Source: Bacteroidota bacterium | Lineage (GTDB): Bacteria > Bacteroidota > Ignavibacteria > SZUA-365 | DNA length: 64,000 nucleotides | Reading direction: 5' to 3' | Assembly (NCBI GenBank): GCA_014860565.1 | Contig: JACZJN010000220.1 | Location: 1-64,000 of the forward strand | Shown here: in pieces, positions 12,253 to 21,145 of the stretch | Layout: every line of letters begins with the position of its first letter | Position numbering within the stretch: the stretch's first letter is position 1 | Notes under the pieces: model-generated | The model's input: only the letters and a program-made list of their open reading frames with translations | Database searches by the model: none | Told to the model about the DNA's origin: nothing | Made by a program: the position numbers and the translations under genes

Positions 12253-13634
12253 TGCCCGAAAGCCGCCCCATCCATCGTGTGCTCGTCATCGCGTATTATT
12301 TCCCACCGCTGGGGCTCAGCGGTGTGCAGCGAACGCTGAAATTCGTCAAGTACCTGCCCGCGCACGGCTGGGAGCCAACGGTGCTCACGGTCGAGGACCG
12401 CGGCTACTTTGCGAAGGACGAGGAGATGCTGCGAGAGCTTGACGGACTGCCTGTCACCATTCTCCGCACACCATCGCTCGACCCGCTGCATTTTTTCCGC
12501 CGCAAAGGCACAGTGCGCATGCCTTCTGCCCGCTCGTTGAATATCCTCGGAAAACTCAGCCAGTCAATCTTCATTCCCGACAACAAGATCGGCTGGAAAA
12601 AACACGCCGTTGAAGAGGCCATGAAGCATCTCGAGGCGCATCCTGTGGATGCGATCTATGCCACGGCGCCTCCGTACACGGATTTTCTCATTGGGCTCGA
12701 AATCAAGCACCGGACCGGACTCCCGCTCATCGTGGATTATCGTGACGCCTGGCTCGAGAATCCGCTGCATTTCTATCTCACTCCCCTCCACAAGGCATTG
12801 CATCACCGGCTGGAACAGCGCGTGCTGCGCCATGCTGATCAGATCATCAGCATCAACCGGCCGATCAAGGAACGCATTCTGCAGGGGAGCAGATTTCTCT
12901 CGCACAACGACGTCACGATCATTTCCCAGGGGTACGATCAGGCTGATTTCGAGGGCGTGCAATCGCAGCGACGACGCGACGGTCGGCTGCGTATTCTTTA
13001 CGCGGGGACATTCTACTACAACCGCAACCCGCGTGCATTCTTCACCGCGCTGCGATCGCTCGCCGACAGTGCACCGGACATCGCCCGCTCGCTCGACGTC
13101 CACATCGTCGGCAGCAAGCGCGATGAAGACGTCGCACTAATGCGCGAACTCCAGCTCGAGGAGATGGTCACCATGCACGGATACCTCCCGCATCGCGAAA
13201 CCATCGCGCAACTCGTCGACGCCGACGTACTGTGGATGGTCATCGGCCACGGGAAGGGAGAAGACATGATGTCGACCGGCAAGCTCTATGAATACCTCGG
13301 TGCCAGGAAACCGGTGCTGGCCTGCGTGCCGGATGGTGCCGCACGTCAGGTGCTGGAAAAAGGCGGCGCAGCGTTTTTCGCTGATCCCGACAGCGCCGAA
13401 GACATCGCGGTACAAATCCGTACCTTGTTTGCACTGCACAAAAATGATAGATTGCCCGCGCCTTCGTACGAATATGTTTCGCAATTCGATCGCAGGGTAC
13501 TCACCGGCCGGCTCGCCTCCCTGTTCGCCACCGCCCTCGAACCCGGACCGCCTGTCACACGAGTTCGCACCAGAGCCGCCGGACATCCGGATGAGGACAC
13601 ATCACACACTCCCATATCTCCTGACGCGTCATGA
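12252..13634 (+). CDS. GT4-type glycosyltransferase
   Basis: The 460-residue cytoplasmic protein has two Rossmann-like halves. The N-terminal part shows the acceptor-side motif VLVIAYYFPPLGLSGVQRT, typical of GT4 enzymes that act on cell-surface glycans. The C-terminal half has the nucleotide-sugar site with ILYAGTFYYNRNPRAFF, then HGYLPHRETIAQL and GKLYEYLGARKPVLACVP, which corresponds to the family E-x7-E region. Donor and acceptor are unknown. It overlaps the preceding M24 gene by one base and the following purD by four (ATGA), so it is embedded in a coupled operon. A wecB homologue lies 1.7 kb downstream, consistent with a surface-polysaccharide role. Confidence 0.85.
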   Translation: MPESRPIHRVLVIAYYFPPLGLSGVQRTLKFVKYLPAHGWEPTVLTVEDRGYFAKDEEMLRELDGLPVTILRTPSLDPLHFFRRKGTVRMPSARSLNILGKLSQSIFIPDNKIGWKKHAVEEAMKHLEAHPVDAIYATAPPYTDFLIGLEIKHRTGLPLIVDYRDAWLENPLHFYLTPLHKALHHRLEQRVLRHADQIISINRPIKERILQGSRFLSHNDVTIISQGYDQADFEGVQSQRRRDGRLRILYAGTFYYNRNPRAFFTALRSLADSAPDIARSLDVHIVGSKRDEDVALMRELQLEEMVTMHGYLPHRETIAQLVDADVLWMVIGHGKGEDMMSTGKLYEYLGARKPVLACVPDGAARQVLEKGGAAFFADPDSAEDIAVQIRTLFALHKNDRLPAPSYEYVSQFDRRVLTGRLASLFATALEPGPPVTRVRTRAAGHPDEDTSHTPISPDAS

Positions 13635-14914
13635 ATATTCTCGTCATCGGCAATGGCGGCCGTGAGCACGCCATTTGCTGGAAGCTCAAGCACAGCAAGG
13701 AAGTCAAGCACATCTACTGCGCACCGGGGAACGCCGGCACGGCTGCGATAGGCAGCAACGTGAACATCAAGGCCACGGACATCAAGGCCCTGATGCAGTT
13801 CGTGCGCAAGGAAGCGATCGATCTGACCGTCGTGGGTCCCGAAGCGCCTCTCGCCGAGGGCATCGTGGACGAATTCACGGCCGCGGGATTGCGCGTATTC
13901 GGCCCGACCAAAGCCGCTGCGCAGTTGGAAACCAGCAAGGCGTTTGCCAAGGATTTCATGAAGCGGCATCATATCCCCACCGCCGCCTACATGGTATTTC
14001 ACGCCGGTGAAACTGAGCGCCTGCGCGACTATCTCATGAGCCAGCGCTATCCGCTCGTGCTCAAGGCCGACGGTCTCGCGGCCGGCAAGGGCGTCATCAT
14101 CGCGCAAAGTTTCGACGAAGCGATGCGCAACGGACAGAGCATGCTCGAGGGCAGCGCCTTCGGCGATGCCGGCACGACGCTGGTCGTGGAAGAATTTCTC
14201 AAAGGGCCTGAAGCCTCCGTCTTTGCGCTTACCGACGGCACGCGATTCGTCACTCTGGCCCCTGCGCAGGATCACAAGCGCATTCTCGACAATGATCTGG
14301 GAAAGAACACCGGCGGCATGGGCGCCTTTGCGCCGACACCCTATGTTCCCACAGAGCTGCTCGCCGACGTCAAGATGCGCGTCATCAAGCGCGTGATCGA
14401 CGGCATGCGTGCGGACGGAATTCCGTACTCCGGCGTCCTTTTTGTCGGCCTCATGCTGACGGAAGACGGCCCGAAAGTGCTTGAATTCAACTGCCGTTTC
14501 GGCGATCCCGAGACGCAGGTGGTGCTGCCGCTGATCGACTACGATCTGGGCGTGCTCCTTCGCGACATCGCCGACGGGAAGCTGCAGCTCAACCGCCTTC
14601 CGCTGCACGACGCCAACGCGGTCTGCGTCGTCATGGCCTCGAGCGGCTATCCCGACGCCTACGAAACAGGCAAACCCATTGCGGGTCTCGACGCGATCAA
14701 CGAGGAGGAAGAAGGCGTGCTGGTGTTCCATGCGGGTACCCGAAAGGAGGGTGAGCGCATCGTGACCGCCGGGGGACGTGTGCTCGGCGTCACCGCTCTC
14801 GCACAGGGCTCCGACCTCGCCGCGAGCATCCGCCTCGCCTACAATGCGGTCAACCGCATCCGCTTCGACGGCGCATATTACCGCACGGACATCGGCAGAA
14901 AAGCACTACAATAA
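13631..14914 (+). CDS. purD: Phosphoribosylamine-glycine ligase
   Basis: The 427-residue GARS enzyme ligates glycine to 5-phosphoribosylamine with ATP in de novo purine synthesis. It begins MNILVIGNGGREHAICWKL, the family signature. An ATP-grasp domain follows (YPLVLKADGLAAGKGVIIA near residue 145, then KGPEASVFALTDG, then GGMGAFAPTPY). It ends with the rudder domain (LEFNCRFGDPETQVVLPL and the C-terminal sandwich). The length is normal. It shares four bases with the glycosyltransferase gene upstream. guaB is 3 kb away on the same strand, so two purine genes lie in this stretch. Confidence 0.97.
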   Translation: MNILVIGNGGREHAICWKLKHSKEVKHIYCAPGNAGTAAIGSNVNIKATDIKALMQFVRKEAIDLTVVGPEAPLAEGIVDEFTAAGLRVFGPTKAAAQLETSKAFAKDFMKRHHIPTAAYMVFHAGETERLRDYLMSQRYPLVLKADGLAAGKGVIIAQSFDEAMRNGQSMLEGSAFGDAGTTLVVEEFLKGPEASVFALTDGTRFVTLAPAQDHKRILDNDLGKNTGGMGAFAPTPYVPTELLADVKMRVIKRVIDGMRADGIPYSGVLFVGLMLTEDGPKVLEFNCRFGDPETQVVLPLIDYDLGVLLRDIADGKLQLNRLPLHDANAVCVVMASSGYPDAYETGKPIAGLDAINEEEEGVLVFHAGTRKEGERIVTAGGRVLGVTALAQGSDLAASIRLAYNAVNRIRFDGAYYRTDIGRKALQ

Positions 14915-14938
14915 CGCACTACCACGGAAAGCATACGC

Positions 14939-15325
14939 ATGAGCCGGCCGCAGAAACCTCTCGCAGAAAAATGGGGCATCATTCCCTGGCTGAAAATCCG
15001 CATCGACAAGGACCCCGCCTATCTGACGGAGTTGATCATGCCCCTTTGCGACGACAACAAATTCGTCTCCCAGGGCGTATGCGATCTTGCCTTTGTCGCG
15101 CCGAGTTCCGCAGCGGAATGGAAGCAGAAGGCGCGGCGGCTCAAACCCGCGATCGATCCCGACGGAGTCATCTGGGTCATTTATCCCAAGGATGAATTCC
15201 GCGAGAAGTACGACTTCGACGGCAGCCTGCCCGAAATGGTACAGATCGTCAAGGAGCTTGGATTGAAAAACACGAAGCTTGCTTCCGTCAACAGCGAACT
15301 GACCTCGGCTCGCTTCACTCTGTAG
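14939..15325 (+). CDS. Small conserved-looking protein of unknown function
   Basis: The 128-residue soluble protein (MSRPQKPLAEKWGIIPWLKI) has no signal peptide or membrane segment. The body contains VCDLAFVAPSSAAEWKQKA, DGVIWVIYPKD and a C-terminal LASVNSELTSARFTL. The pattern of a short domain ending in WVIYPK followed by a 'sees this value, scales that' type strand recalls DUF3052-like proteins, but this is from memory and weak. It starts 24 bp after purD with CGGAAAGC upstream, and wecB follows 23 bp after its stop, so it belongs to the same transcript. I cannot assign a function. Confidence 0.75.
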   Translation: MSRPQKPLAEKWGIIPWLKIRIDKDPAYLTELIMPLCDDNKFVSQGVCDLAFVAPSSAAEWKQKARRLKPAIDPDGVIWVIYPKDEFREKYDFDGSLPEMVQIVKELGLKNTKLASVNSELTSARFTL

Positions 15326-15348
15326 CACGGGACAGGGGAATCCTCCTC

Positions 15349-16440
15349 ATGCGCACGCTGCTGACCGTCATAGGGACACGTCCTCAGTACATCAAGTACG
15401 CCGCGATGGCCGGACGCCTGTCCGCCGATTTCCATGAAATCGTCGTCGACACCGGACAGCATTATGACGCCTCCCTTTCCGGACAATTCAAAAAGGAATT
15501 CCTTTTCGGAGCGGACTTCCGCACACTTTCGACAGAGAAGCTCGACGGCACGGCGCGCTTCGCCGCGATGATGGAGCAACTCGACGCCGCCATGGCCGAA
15601 CTGCGTCCCGACGGCGTTCTGTGTTTCGGCGATACCGACAGCACGCTCGCCGCAGGCATGGCTGCCGTGCGCCGCGGACTCCCGCTCTGCCATGTCGAGG
15701 CCGGCGAACGCAGCAGGCGAGCTGACGGCTTACGCATTCAGGGCTGGACCGTTCCCGAGGAATCCAACCGCATCATCATCGACCATCTCTCCTCCCTCCT
15801 GCTTTGCACGGGGACCGACGCCGCGGAGAATTGTGCCGCGGAAGCCTGCTCCGGCGACATCACGATCACCGGCGACATCATGTACGACCTTTTTCTGAAG
15901 AACCGTGAAGGGAGGCCCAGTGCTTCCGACGTCTTCGCGCGGCTGGGTCTCGCCGAGAGCCCGTATTTCTTTTCCACCATTCATCGCCCGATCAATACCG
16001 ATGACCCAAGCCGACTCTCCTCGTTGATGGACACGCTCAATCGCCTCCCGCACCCGGTGATGCTGCCGCTGCATCCCCGCACCGCAAAGCGCATGCACGC
16101 GTTCGGCATCGAACCCGGCGATGGTGCACTGCGCCTGCTCCCGCCCCTTTCCCATGCGGAAACGCTCGCACTCACCGCGGGAGCGCAGCATGTCCTTACC
16201 GATTCGGGAGGATTGACGCGCGAGGCCTTTTTCTGCGGTGTCCCTTCGCTCTGTCTCGACGATGTCACTGCCTGGCATGGGATCTGCCGCAGCGGTTGGT
16301 GCGCTCTCACCGGCGCGGATCCCGACGCGATACGAAGTGCACTGAACATGCCGCGTCCCACCATCCACGACTCCTCCCTCTTCGGCGACGGCCACGCCGC
16401 GGAAAGGATTGTCGATGCCCTGAAACACTTTCTCATGTAA
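15349..16440 (+). CDS. wecB: UDP-N-acetylglucosamine 2-epimerase, non-hydrolysing type
   Basis: The 363-residue product matches WecB/MnaA, which interconverts UDP-GlcNAc and UDP-ManNAc for surface polysaccharides. Signatures include GTRPQYIKYAAM at residue 6, DTGQHYD, CFGDTDSTLAAGMAAVRRG, HVEAGERS, PEESNRIIIDHLSS, FFSTIHRPIN and LTDSGGLTREAFFCGVPSL near residue 285. Some canonical positions differ from the E. coli enzyme (HRPIN instead of HRREN), so a related sugar epimerase is possible. It is the last gene of the plus-strand run that starts with guaB. A 9-bp tandem repeat begins immediately after its stop codon. Confidence 0.88.
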   Translation: MRTLLTVIGTRPQYIKYAAMAGRLSADFHEIVVDTGQHYDASLSGQFKKEFLFGADFRTLSTEKLDGTARFAAMMEQLDAAMAELRPDGVLCFGDTDSTLAAGMAAVRRGLPLCHVEAGERSRRADGLRIQGWTVPEESNRIIIDHLSSLLLCTGTDAAENCAAEACSGDITITGDIMYDLFLKNREGRPSASDVFARLGLAESPYFFSTIHRPINTDDPSRLSSLMDTLNRLPHPVMLPLHPRTAKRMHAFGIEPGDGALRLLPPLSHAETLALTAGAQHVLTDSGGLTREAFFCGVPSLCLDDVTAWHGICRSGWCALTGADPDAIRSALNMPRPTIHDSSLFGDGHAAERIVDALKHFLM

Positions 16441-16443
16441 CAC

Positions 16444-16577
16444 CCTTCCGTTCCTTCCGCTCCTTCCGCTCCTTCCGCTCCTACCGCTCCTCTCCGTTCC
16501 TCTCCGTTCCTCTCCGTTCCTCCCGTTCCTCCCGCTCCTCTCCGTTCCTCCCGTTCCTACCGCTCCTCCCGCTCTTC
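16444..16577. repeat. 9-bp tandem repeat tract, CCTTCCGCT family
   Basis: About fourteen units of CCTTCCGCT and variants (CCTTCCGTT, CCTACCGCT, CCTCCCGTT and 10-bp CCTCTCCGTT) run from just after the wecB stop into the 3' end of the convergent membrane-protein gene, whose last codons (EEREER) and stop come from the repeat. A second tract of the same unit lies at 24836-24926 in the same orientation. No function is known to me. Confidence 0.85.
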
Positions 16578-17075
16578 CCATTTCGCTTCAAAACGCGATC
16601 GGATCATCTCGAAGAGGATGGAAAGCAGCGTGATGCTGCCGATGACCAGCACTGAAATGATCCATGGCTTCGCGGCGGAGAGCATGTCGTAGCTCCCCCA
16701 GATCAACTCGTGTCCCCACGGGGAATCGTAGCCGAGCCAGATCGTGAGCAGAAAAAGAACCAGCGTGATGGCGCCGTGCAGCGCGAGCATGATCCACCGT
16801 CGGCGCGTGTCCTCGACCAGGTTCATCTGGTATTTATATAAAAAGATGTAAAAGATCAGAATACCTAATATACCGACGGAGATTGCCAGAAGTCCCATGA
16901 TGTCGATATCCCTCGGCCACATCTGAATATAGGCGAGTCCCCAGAGCAGCAGCGCCGTCAGAGGCAGCGAACAGGTAATGGTGAACAGGAACAGGAATTT
17001 GATGATGCGTCCGCGCCTTTCGCTCGTGGAGCGTGCCCGAGTCCCATTCTCCTGAGTCATCTTCTGTTCCTCCAT
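16557..17075 (-). CDS. Four-helix membrane protein of unknown function
   Basis: The 172-residue product has a charged N-terminus (RSTSERRGRIIK) and four hydrophobic segments at about residues 26-48, 60-80, 94-116 and 132-152. It ends in the charged tail SRFEAKWEEREER. I chose the ATG at 17075 over the track start (17108) because AGGAGG lies 8 bases before it. Its stop and last few codons come from the 9-bp tandem repeat, so the C-terminus may have been altered by repeat expansion. The gene follows the phospholipase-D-like gene by 22 bp and is probably co-transcribed with it. I do not recognise the family. Confidence 0.75.
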   Translation of the reverse strand: MEEQKMTQENGTRARSTSERRGRIIKFLFLFTITCSLPLTALLLWGLAYIQMWPRDIDIMGLLAISVGILGILIFYIFLYKYQMNLVEDTRRRWIMLALHGAITLVLFLLTIWLGYDSPWGHELIWGSYDMLSAAKPWIISVLVIGSITLLSILFEMIRSRFEAKWEEREER

Positions 17076-17097
17076 GGCTGATGCCTCCTGCAACTGA

Positions 17098-18381
17098 TTA
17101 CTTCCCATCGCCGTCGTCGCGTTTGCGCGCCGTGTAGGTTGTATCGGGATTGATGGTTGTCGCGTAGGGACCGTCCCAGCTCATCGCATACTTCTGCTGG
17201 AGCAGTGCGCAGAGCGATGGAGATTGCATGATGAAGCCCGCGTTGCGGGAGAACAGGAAGTAATCGGGCGACCAGTTGTTCGTCCCCACCCAGGCACGAT
17301 CGGCGTCGACGAGCAGATACTTGCAGTGCTCCACTCGCGCGAAGGAGATGAAGCCGCTGCTGTGCGCGGGGATCGCAGTGAACTTCACGGTGACTCCGGG
17401 TGTGCGCTGCAGGCGCTTCAGGTCTTTCTGCTTCGATGATGAGAGCGACCAGTCGGAGACGAGCAGCGAAACGCGCACCCCCCGAGCGGCAGCGCGGAGA
17501 AGGGCGTCCTCCAGCAGCGGATAGCTGCCGTAGCTAAGCACCTGCAGTTTCAGGGAATCCCGCGCACCGTCGAGCAGCGCCGCCAGTGCGGTGCCATCCC
17601 ACCGTGCTCCGTCCGGAAGCAGCGGTCGGGGACTGAACACCGGCGTCAGTGCATGCGTCCCGCTCTCGCAGTCGAGTATGTGCGGGAAGGCGGTCGGCAT
17701 GCTGCCCGCCAGCTGCCGCGCCTGCTGCATTTCCATTCCGCCGGCGAGTGCCCAGTCGAAGGCGAACAGATGAACGAACGCCGCGGCCGTGACGCTGTCG
17801 CGTACGCGAAGCCCGAGTTCGTTGATGTGGGAGAGGGCGCGCCAATCCCAGTTCTGGCTTCCGACGAACACGTCGACATCGTCCACCACGAAGTATTTCG
17901 CATGCTGGACGCCGTCGCCCAGGATCGCCGCGATGTCAAGAATGCGCACTTCCGCGCCGGGAGCGCCACGGAAACGCTCGAGTGTTTCAGGATACGTGGA
18001 TGTGAATTTCTTTTCCGCGATAACACGGACCTTTACGCCGCGGGCCGCGGCCGCCTCCACTTCTCGTATCACGGGTTCGAGAGCGCCGTCGGGTGTGTTT
18101 GCGATGTAGAACTGTTCGATGTCGATGCTGTGGTGCGCGGCGCGCAGCATTTCAATCCATACCACAGTGGTATTCCGGATGGACGCATGATCGAGCACCG
18201 TTTCCTCGGGCACGCTTTCCACGAGTTCGACGAGCTCCGCGGGCCCGTTTTGCTGCGATGCGCCGCGGCCAGGGAAAGCGATGAACAACGCCATGATGAT
18301 CGTGCACAGCACACGGAGCGGGAATCGCGCCCGCTGCCGGGAGGCTTCTGTTCCAGTGTATGGAAGCAATGCGCAAGTCAT
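17098..18381 (-). CDS. Secreted phospholipase D-like protein with two HKD motifs
   Basis: The 427-residue product has an N-terminal hydrophobic export segment (VLCTIIMALFIAFPGRGASQ) followed by two PLD repeats. The first has HAKYFVVDDVDVFVGSQNWDWR and the second HCKYLLVDADRAWVGTNNWSPD. Both keep the HxKxxxxD residues plus the GS/GT-x-N that follow. Two HKD motifs form one active site through a phosphohistidine intermediate. The arrangement of an exported protein with a weak N-terminal anchor recalls PLD3/PLD4-like and 'cardiolipin synthase-like' proteins, so the substrate may be phospholipid or nucleic acid. The ATG at 18381 is preferred to a GTG at 18396. It overlaps the aldehyde dehydrogenase stop region closely, so the two are coupled. 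Confidence 0.85.
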   Translation of the reverse strand: MTCALLPYTGTEASRQRARFPLRVLCTIIMALFIAFPGRGASQQNGPAELVELVESVPEETVLDHASIRNTTVVWIEMLRAAHHSIDIEQFYIANTPDGALEPVIREVEAAAARGVKVRVIAEKKFTSTYPETLERFRGAPGAEVRILDIAAILGDGVQHAKYFVVDDVDVFVGSQNWDWRALSHINELGLRVRDSVTAAAFVHLFAFDWALAGGMEMQQARQLAGSMPTAFPHILDCESGTHALTPVFSPRPLLPDGARWDGTALAALLDGARDSLKLQVLSYGSYPLLEDALLRAAARGVRVSLLVSDWSLSSSKQKDLKRLQRTPGVTVKFTAIPAHSSGFISFARVEHCKYLLVDADRAWVGTNNWSPDYFLFSRNAGFIMQSPSLCALLQQKYAMSWDGPYATTINPDTTYTARKRDDGDGK

Positions 18382-18383
18382 GG

Positions 18384-19748
18384 TCAGGCGATCCACACGG
18401 TCTTGATGTTGACGAATTCACGGATACCGTAATGCGAGAGTTCGCGTCCGTAGCCCGAGCGCTTGACACCGCCGAAGGGCAGGCGCGGATCCGATTTCAC
18501 GAGTCCGTTGACAAATACGCTGCCTGCCTCAATGCGCGGCGCCAGGCGTTCCGCACGGGCACGGTCTCGCGTCCACAGGCTCGCTCCCAGTCCGAAGGCG
18601 CTGTCGTTGGCAACGGTGATCGCCTCGTCCTCATCGCGCACGACGATCACCGCCGCGACGGGACCGAACGTCTCCTCGTCGAACACGGGCATCCCCTTGC
18701 GCACATTGCCGAGCACGGTCGGCATGTAGAAAGCGCCGGGACCGTCGAGGCGCCGTCCGCCGGTCAGCACCTCGGCGCCGAGCGCGACGGAGGCGCGGAC
18801 CTGCGCATCGAGATCGAGCAGCAAATCCTCACGCGCCATCGCACCAACCTCGGTATCGTCCTGCAGCGGATCTCCGGTCTTCATGCCGGCAACGGCATGC
18901 GTGAAGAGCGCGGTGAACCGTTCCGCCACGCGTTCGGTGACGATGAAGCGCTTGGCGGCGATGCAGCTCTGTCCGGTGTTGATCATGCGCGCCATCGCTC
19001 CCGTGCGCGCCGCCTGGTCAACATCGGCATCATCGAGCACGATGAACGGGTCGCTGCCGCCGAGTTCCAGGACGGTCTTTTTGAGCTCCCTCCCGGCATC
19101 CGAGGCCACATGGCTGCCGGCGGATTCCGAGCCGGTGAGGGTGGCGGCGACGACGGCGGGATGCGTGATCACGGCCTTCACGGCGCCGGAGCCGATGAGC
19201 AGCGTCTGGAAGCACCCTTCCGGGAATCCCGCGCGGCGAAAGACGTCCTCTATCATGAGCGCGCATCCGGGCACGTTCGACGCATGCTTGAGCAGGCCCG
19301 TATTGCCCGCCATCAGAGCGGGCGCGGCGAAGCGAAACACCTGCCAGAACGGAAAATTCCACGGCATCACCGCGAGCACCGGACCGATCGGATCGAAGCG
19401 GACATAGCTCTCGGACGCATCGGACGGCATTACTTCCTTCTGAAGGATGTGTTCCGCGTTCTCTGCGTACCAGTCACAGACGAGCGCGCATTTATCGACT
19501 TCGGCTCGCGCCTGGGTGATCGGCTTGCCCATTTCGTGCGTCATCATGCGGGCGTAATCCTCGCGGCGCGCATGCAGTTCCGCCGCAGCACGGTGCATGA
19601 GGCCGGCCCGATGGGCGAAATCCGTTTCCCGCCACGCGCGGAACGCAGTGGCGGCCAGGTCGATTCTCCGCAGCGTTTCCTCGCTGCTGTGTTCGTCGTA
19701 CTGTTCGAGCACCTCGCCCGTCGCCGGATTCACGGATGCAAACGGCAT
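18384..19748 (-). CDS. NAD(P)-dependent aldehyde dehydrogenase, succinate-semialdehyde dehydrogenase-like
   Basis: The 454-residue enzyme oxidises an aldehyde to its acid. Family motifs are NPATGEVLEQYDEH at the start, MPWNFPFWQVFRFAAPALMAGN, ELGGSDPFIVLDDAD with the general-base glutamate, GQSCIAAKRFIV with the catalytic cysteine, EETFGPVAAVIVV and FGGVKRSGYGRELS at the C-terminus. The short N-terminus and the SCIAAKR active site match the GabD1/Sad group of succinate-semialdehyde dehydrogenases. The track ORF starts 169 codons too early; the ATG at 19748 has GGAG eight bases upstream. It is the first gene of a minus-strand run with the phospholipase-D-like and membrane proteins. Confidence 0.92.
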   Translation of the reverse strand: MPFASVNPATGEVLEQYDEHSSEETLRRIDLAATAFRAWRETDFAHRAGLMHRAAAELHARREDYARMMTHEMGKPITQARAEVDKCALVCDWYAENAEHILQKEVMPSDASESYVRFDPIGPVLAVMPWNFPFWQVFRFAAPALMAGNTGLLKHASNVPGCALMIEDVFRRAGFPEGCFQTLLIGSGAVKAVITHPAVVAATLTGSESAGSHVASDAGRELKKTVLELGGSDPFIVLDDADVDQAARTGAMARMINTGQSCIAAKRFIVTERVAERFTALFTHAVAGMKTGDPLQDDTEVGAMAREDLLLDLDAQVRASVALGAEVLTGGRRLDGPGAFYMPTVLGNVRKGMPVFDEETFGPVAAVIVVRDEDEAITVANDSAFGLGASLWTRDRARAERLAPRIEAGSVFVNGLVKSDPRLPFGGVKRSGYGRELSHYGIREFVNIKTVWIA

Positions 19749-19896
19749 GCTATTTTCTCCATATGGATGGTATCGGACAAACCGTAATTTCAGAAAATAC
19801 GCCATGAGGGGCAACCCGCCCTGAAGAAAGGGGCAGGAACCATGTCCGCCCTGTGCCGTATAACCCTTCATGTGCCTATTTCTCACGCTCATGTCG

Positions 19897-19930
19897 TTTG
19901 TTGCAACTGGCCTCGCAACTCTGTATTTTG
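19897..19930 (+). promoter_or_regulatory. Possible promoter for the TPR/SPOR operon
   Basis: TTTG at 19897-19900 (or TTG at 19901-19903) precedes GTATTTTG ending at 19930, with about 19-22 bases between. This is a partial match to TTTG / TAnnTTTG. The gap to the ATG at 19965 fits a short leader. The divergent gap here is 216 bp. Confidence 0.3.
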
Positions 19931-19964
19931 ACTCTGTTTCGTCATTACTCAATAGCCATCCCCG

Positions 19965-21119
19965 ATGCTCATGAAAACACTCGCCACCTCCCTTCTGATT
20001 CTTGCCGCCCTTTTTTCGCCTGTGTCCAAAGCATCCGCCCAATTCGCCTTCGGCATGCAGTATTCTGTTGCCGCGGAGGATGCATATGCGAAAATCACAC
20101 TTCCCGCATCCGCCCTTGTCGATATCATCAAGGAATCGGGGGATGTCATCAGTGGCAAGGATGTCTGTCTCGGCGACAAGCCGCAGGGCACCCTCACTGG
20201 TTACCAGGCGGATTACGATGGAGACGGCACCGAAGAAATGTGGCTGCTGTATCACACCGGTCCCGACGACGCGGGCTGCAACGTCACGCTGATCATCACA
20301 CCGGCCGGCGGAGGCAAATACCAGCTCATGGATCTGCTCAGCTTCCCCGGCGGCAAGGCGCTGATACGTCCGATTATCGCTCTCGACGGTGGTGTGCAGA
20401 TGTATCTGCAGAACACCCGTACGATGGAAGACGGAAATGTGGAAGTGAAGGGTTCGGTGCTTGCATACACGCAGACCGCCCTCATCATTCTCACGTCATG
20501 GACGCAGAAGGCGGGGATGCGCGACGACACGTTCATCACCGAGCAGGTGGACGCCGTGTTCATCGATTTGAATTTCGACAACGTGAAGGAACTCGTCGTC
20601 CGCTACAACATGCATGAAACCGGTGGTGGTGCGCCCACGTCGAAGAATCTGGTCGACCAGTACATTCTCACGCTTGATTTCCTCCCCAACCATCTCCGCT
20701 ACGGCGTGTACGATTCGGTGGGTTATGAGAAAATCCAGGAAGCGGAAAATCTGGCAAAGACCGGCCGCGGCGAACTCAACCGCGACGAAACCCGCACCGA
20801 AGGCATCGTCAAGATGCAGGAAGCGCTGCAGGCGAATCCGTTCATGACCTGGGCGCGCGTGCGTCTTGGTGAATTCCTCCTCCACGACGGCAAGTACTCG
20901 GATGCGCAGCTGACGCTCGTGCTCGCCCGCTCCTTCGATCCGGAATACAATAAAACATACCGCATTCTCGGCGATACCTATCTCCGGCTCAACGATCTGC
21001 AGAAAGCGCTCGAAGCCTACGAACGCTACATGGCGCTCGGCCCCGAATCCAACTACTACAAGAAGAAAGTCGAGCACAACATCAAGCAGATCACGATCCC
21101 GAAGAATCGGCGCAAATAA
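19965..21119 (+). CDS. Exported protein with C-terminal TPR repeats
   Basis: The 384-residue product has a signal peptide (MLMKTLATSLLILAALFSPVSKASA), so it is periplasmic or outer-membrane associated. Residues about 60-240 form a domain I do not recognise. It contains acidic DYDGDGTEEMWLLYHTG and DLNFDNVKELVVRYN stretches that resemble FG-GAP/EF-hand-like calcium loops. Residues about 280-370 carry TPR-like helices (ARVRLGEFLLHDGKYSDAQ, then YRILGDTYLRLNDLQKALEAYERYM), a protein-interaction scaffold. The ATG at 19971 (MKTL) is an alternative start. The SPOR-domain gene follows after 26 bp in the same operon. Confidence 0.8.
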   Translation: MLMKTLATSLLILAALFSPVSKASAQFAFGMQYSVAAEDAYAKITLPASALVDIIKESGDVISGKDVCLGDKPQGTLTGYQADYDGDGTEEMWLLYHTGPDDAGCNVTLIITPAGGGKYQLMDLLSFPGGKALIRPIIALDGGVQMYLQNTRTMEDGNVEVKGSVLAYTQTALIILTSWTQKAGMRDDTFITEQVDAVFIDLNFDNVKELVVRYNMHETGGGAPTSKNLVDQYILTLDFLPNHLRYGVYDSVGYEKIQEAENLAKTGRGELNRDETRTEGIVKMQEALQANPFMTWARVRLGEFLLHDGKYSDAQLTLVLARSFDPEYNKTYRILGDTYLRLNDLQKALEAYERYMALGPESNYYKKKVEHNIKQITIPKNRRK

Positions 21120-21145
21120 CACTATCACAGAGAAGGATTTCGCCC

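Noticed and set aside
13346-14731. 461-residue minus-strand ORF
   Set aside because: Antisense to the glycosyltransferase and purD genes, both well supported by family motifs.
16296-16655. ORF with RSFRSFRSFRSYRSS peptide repeats, and the similar frame at 24123-24998
   Set aside because: These peptides are translations of the 9-bp tandem DNA repeats in random frames, not proteins.
18360-19787. 475-residue plus-strand ORF
   Set aside because: Antisense to the aldehyde dehydrogenase gene, whose complete motif set shows the real frame.
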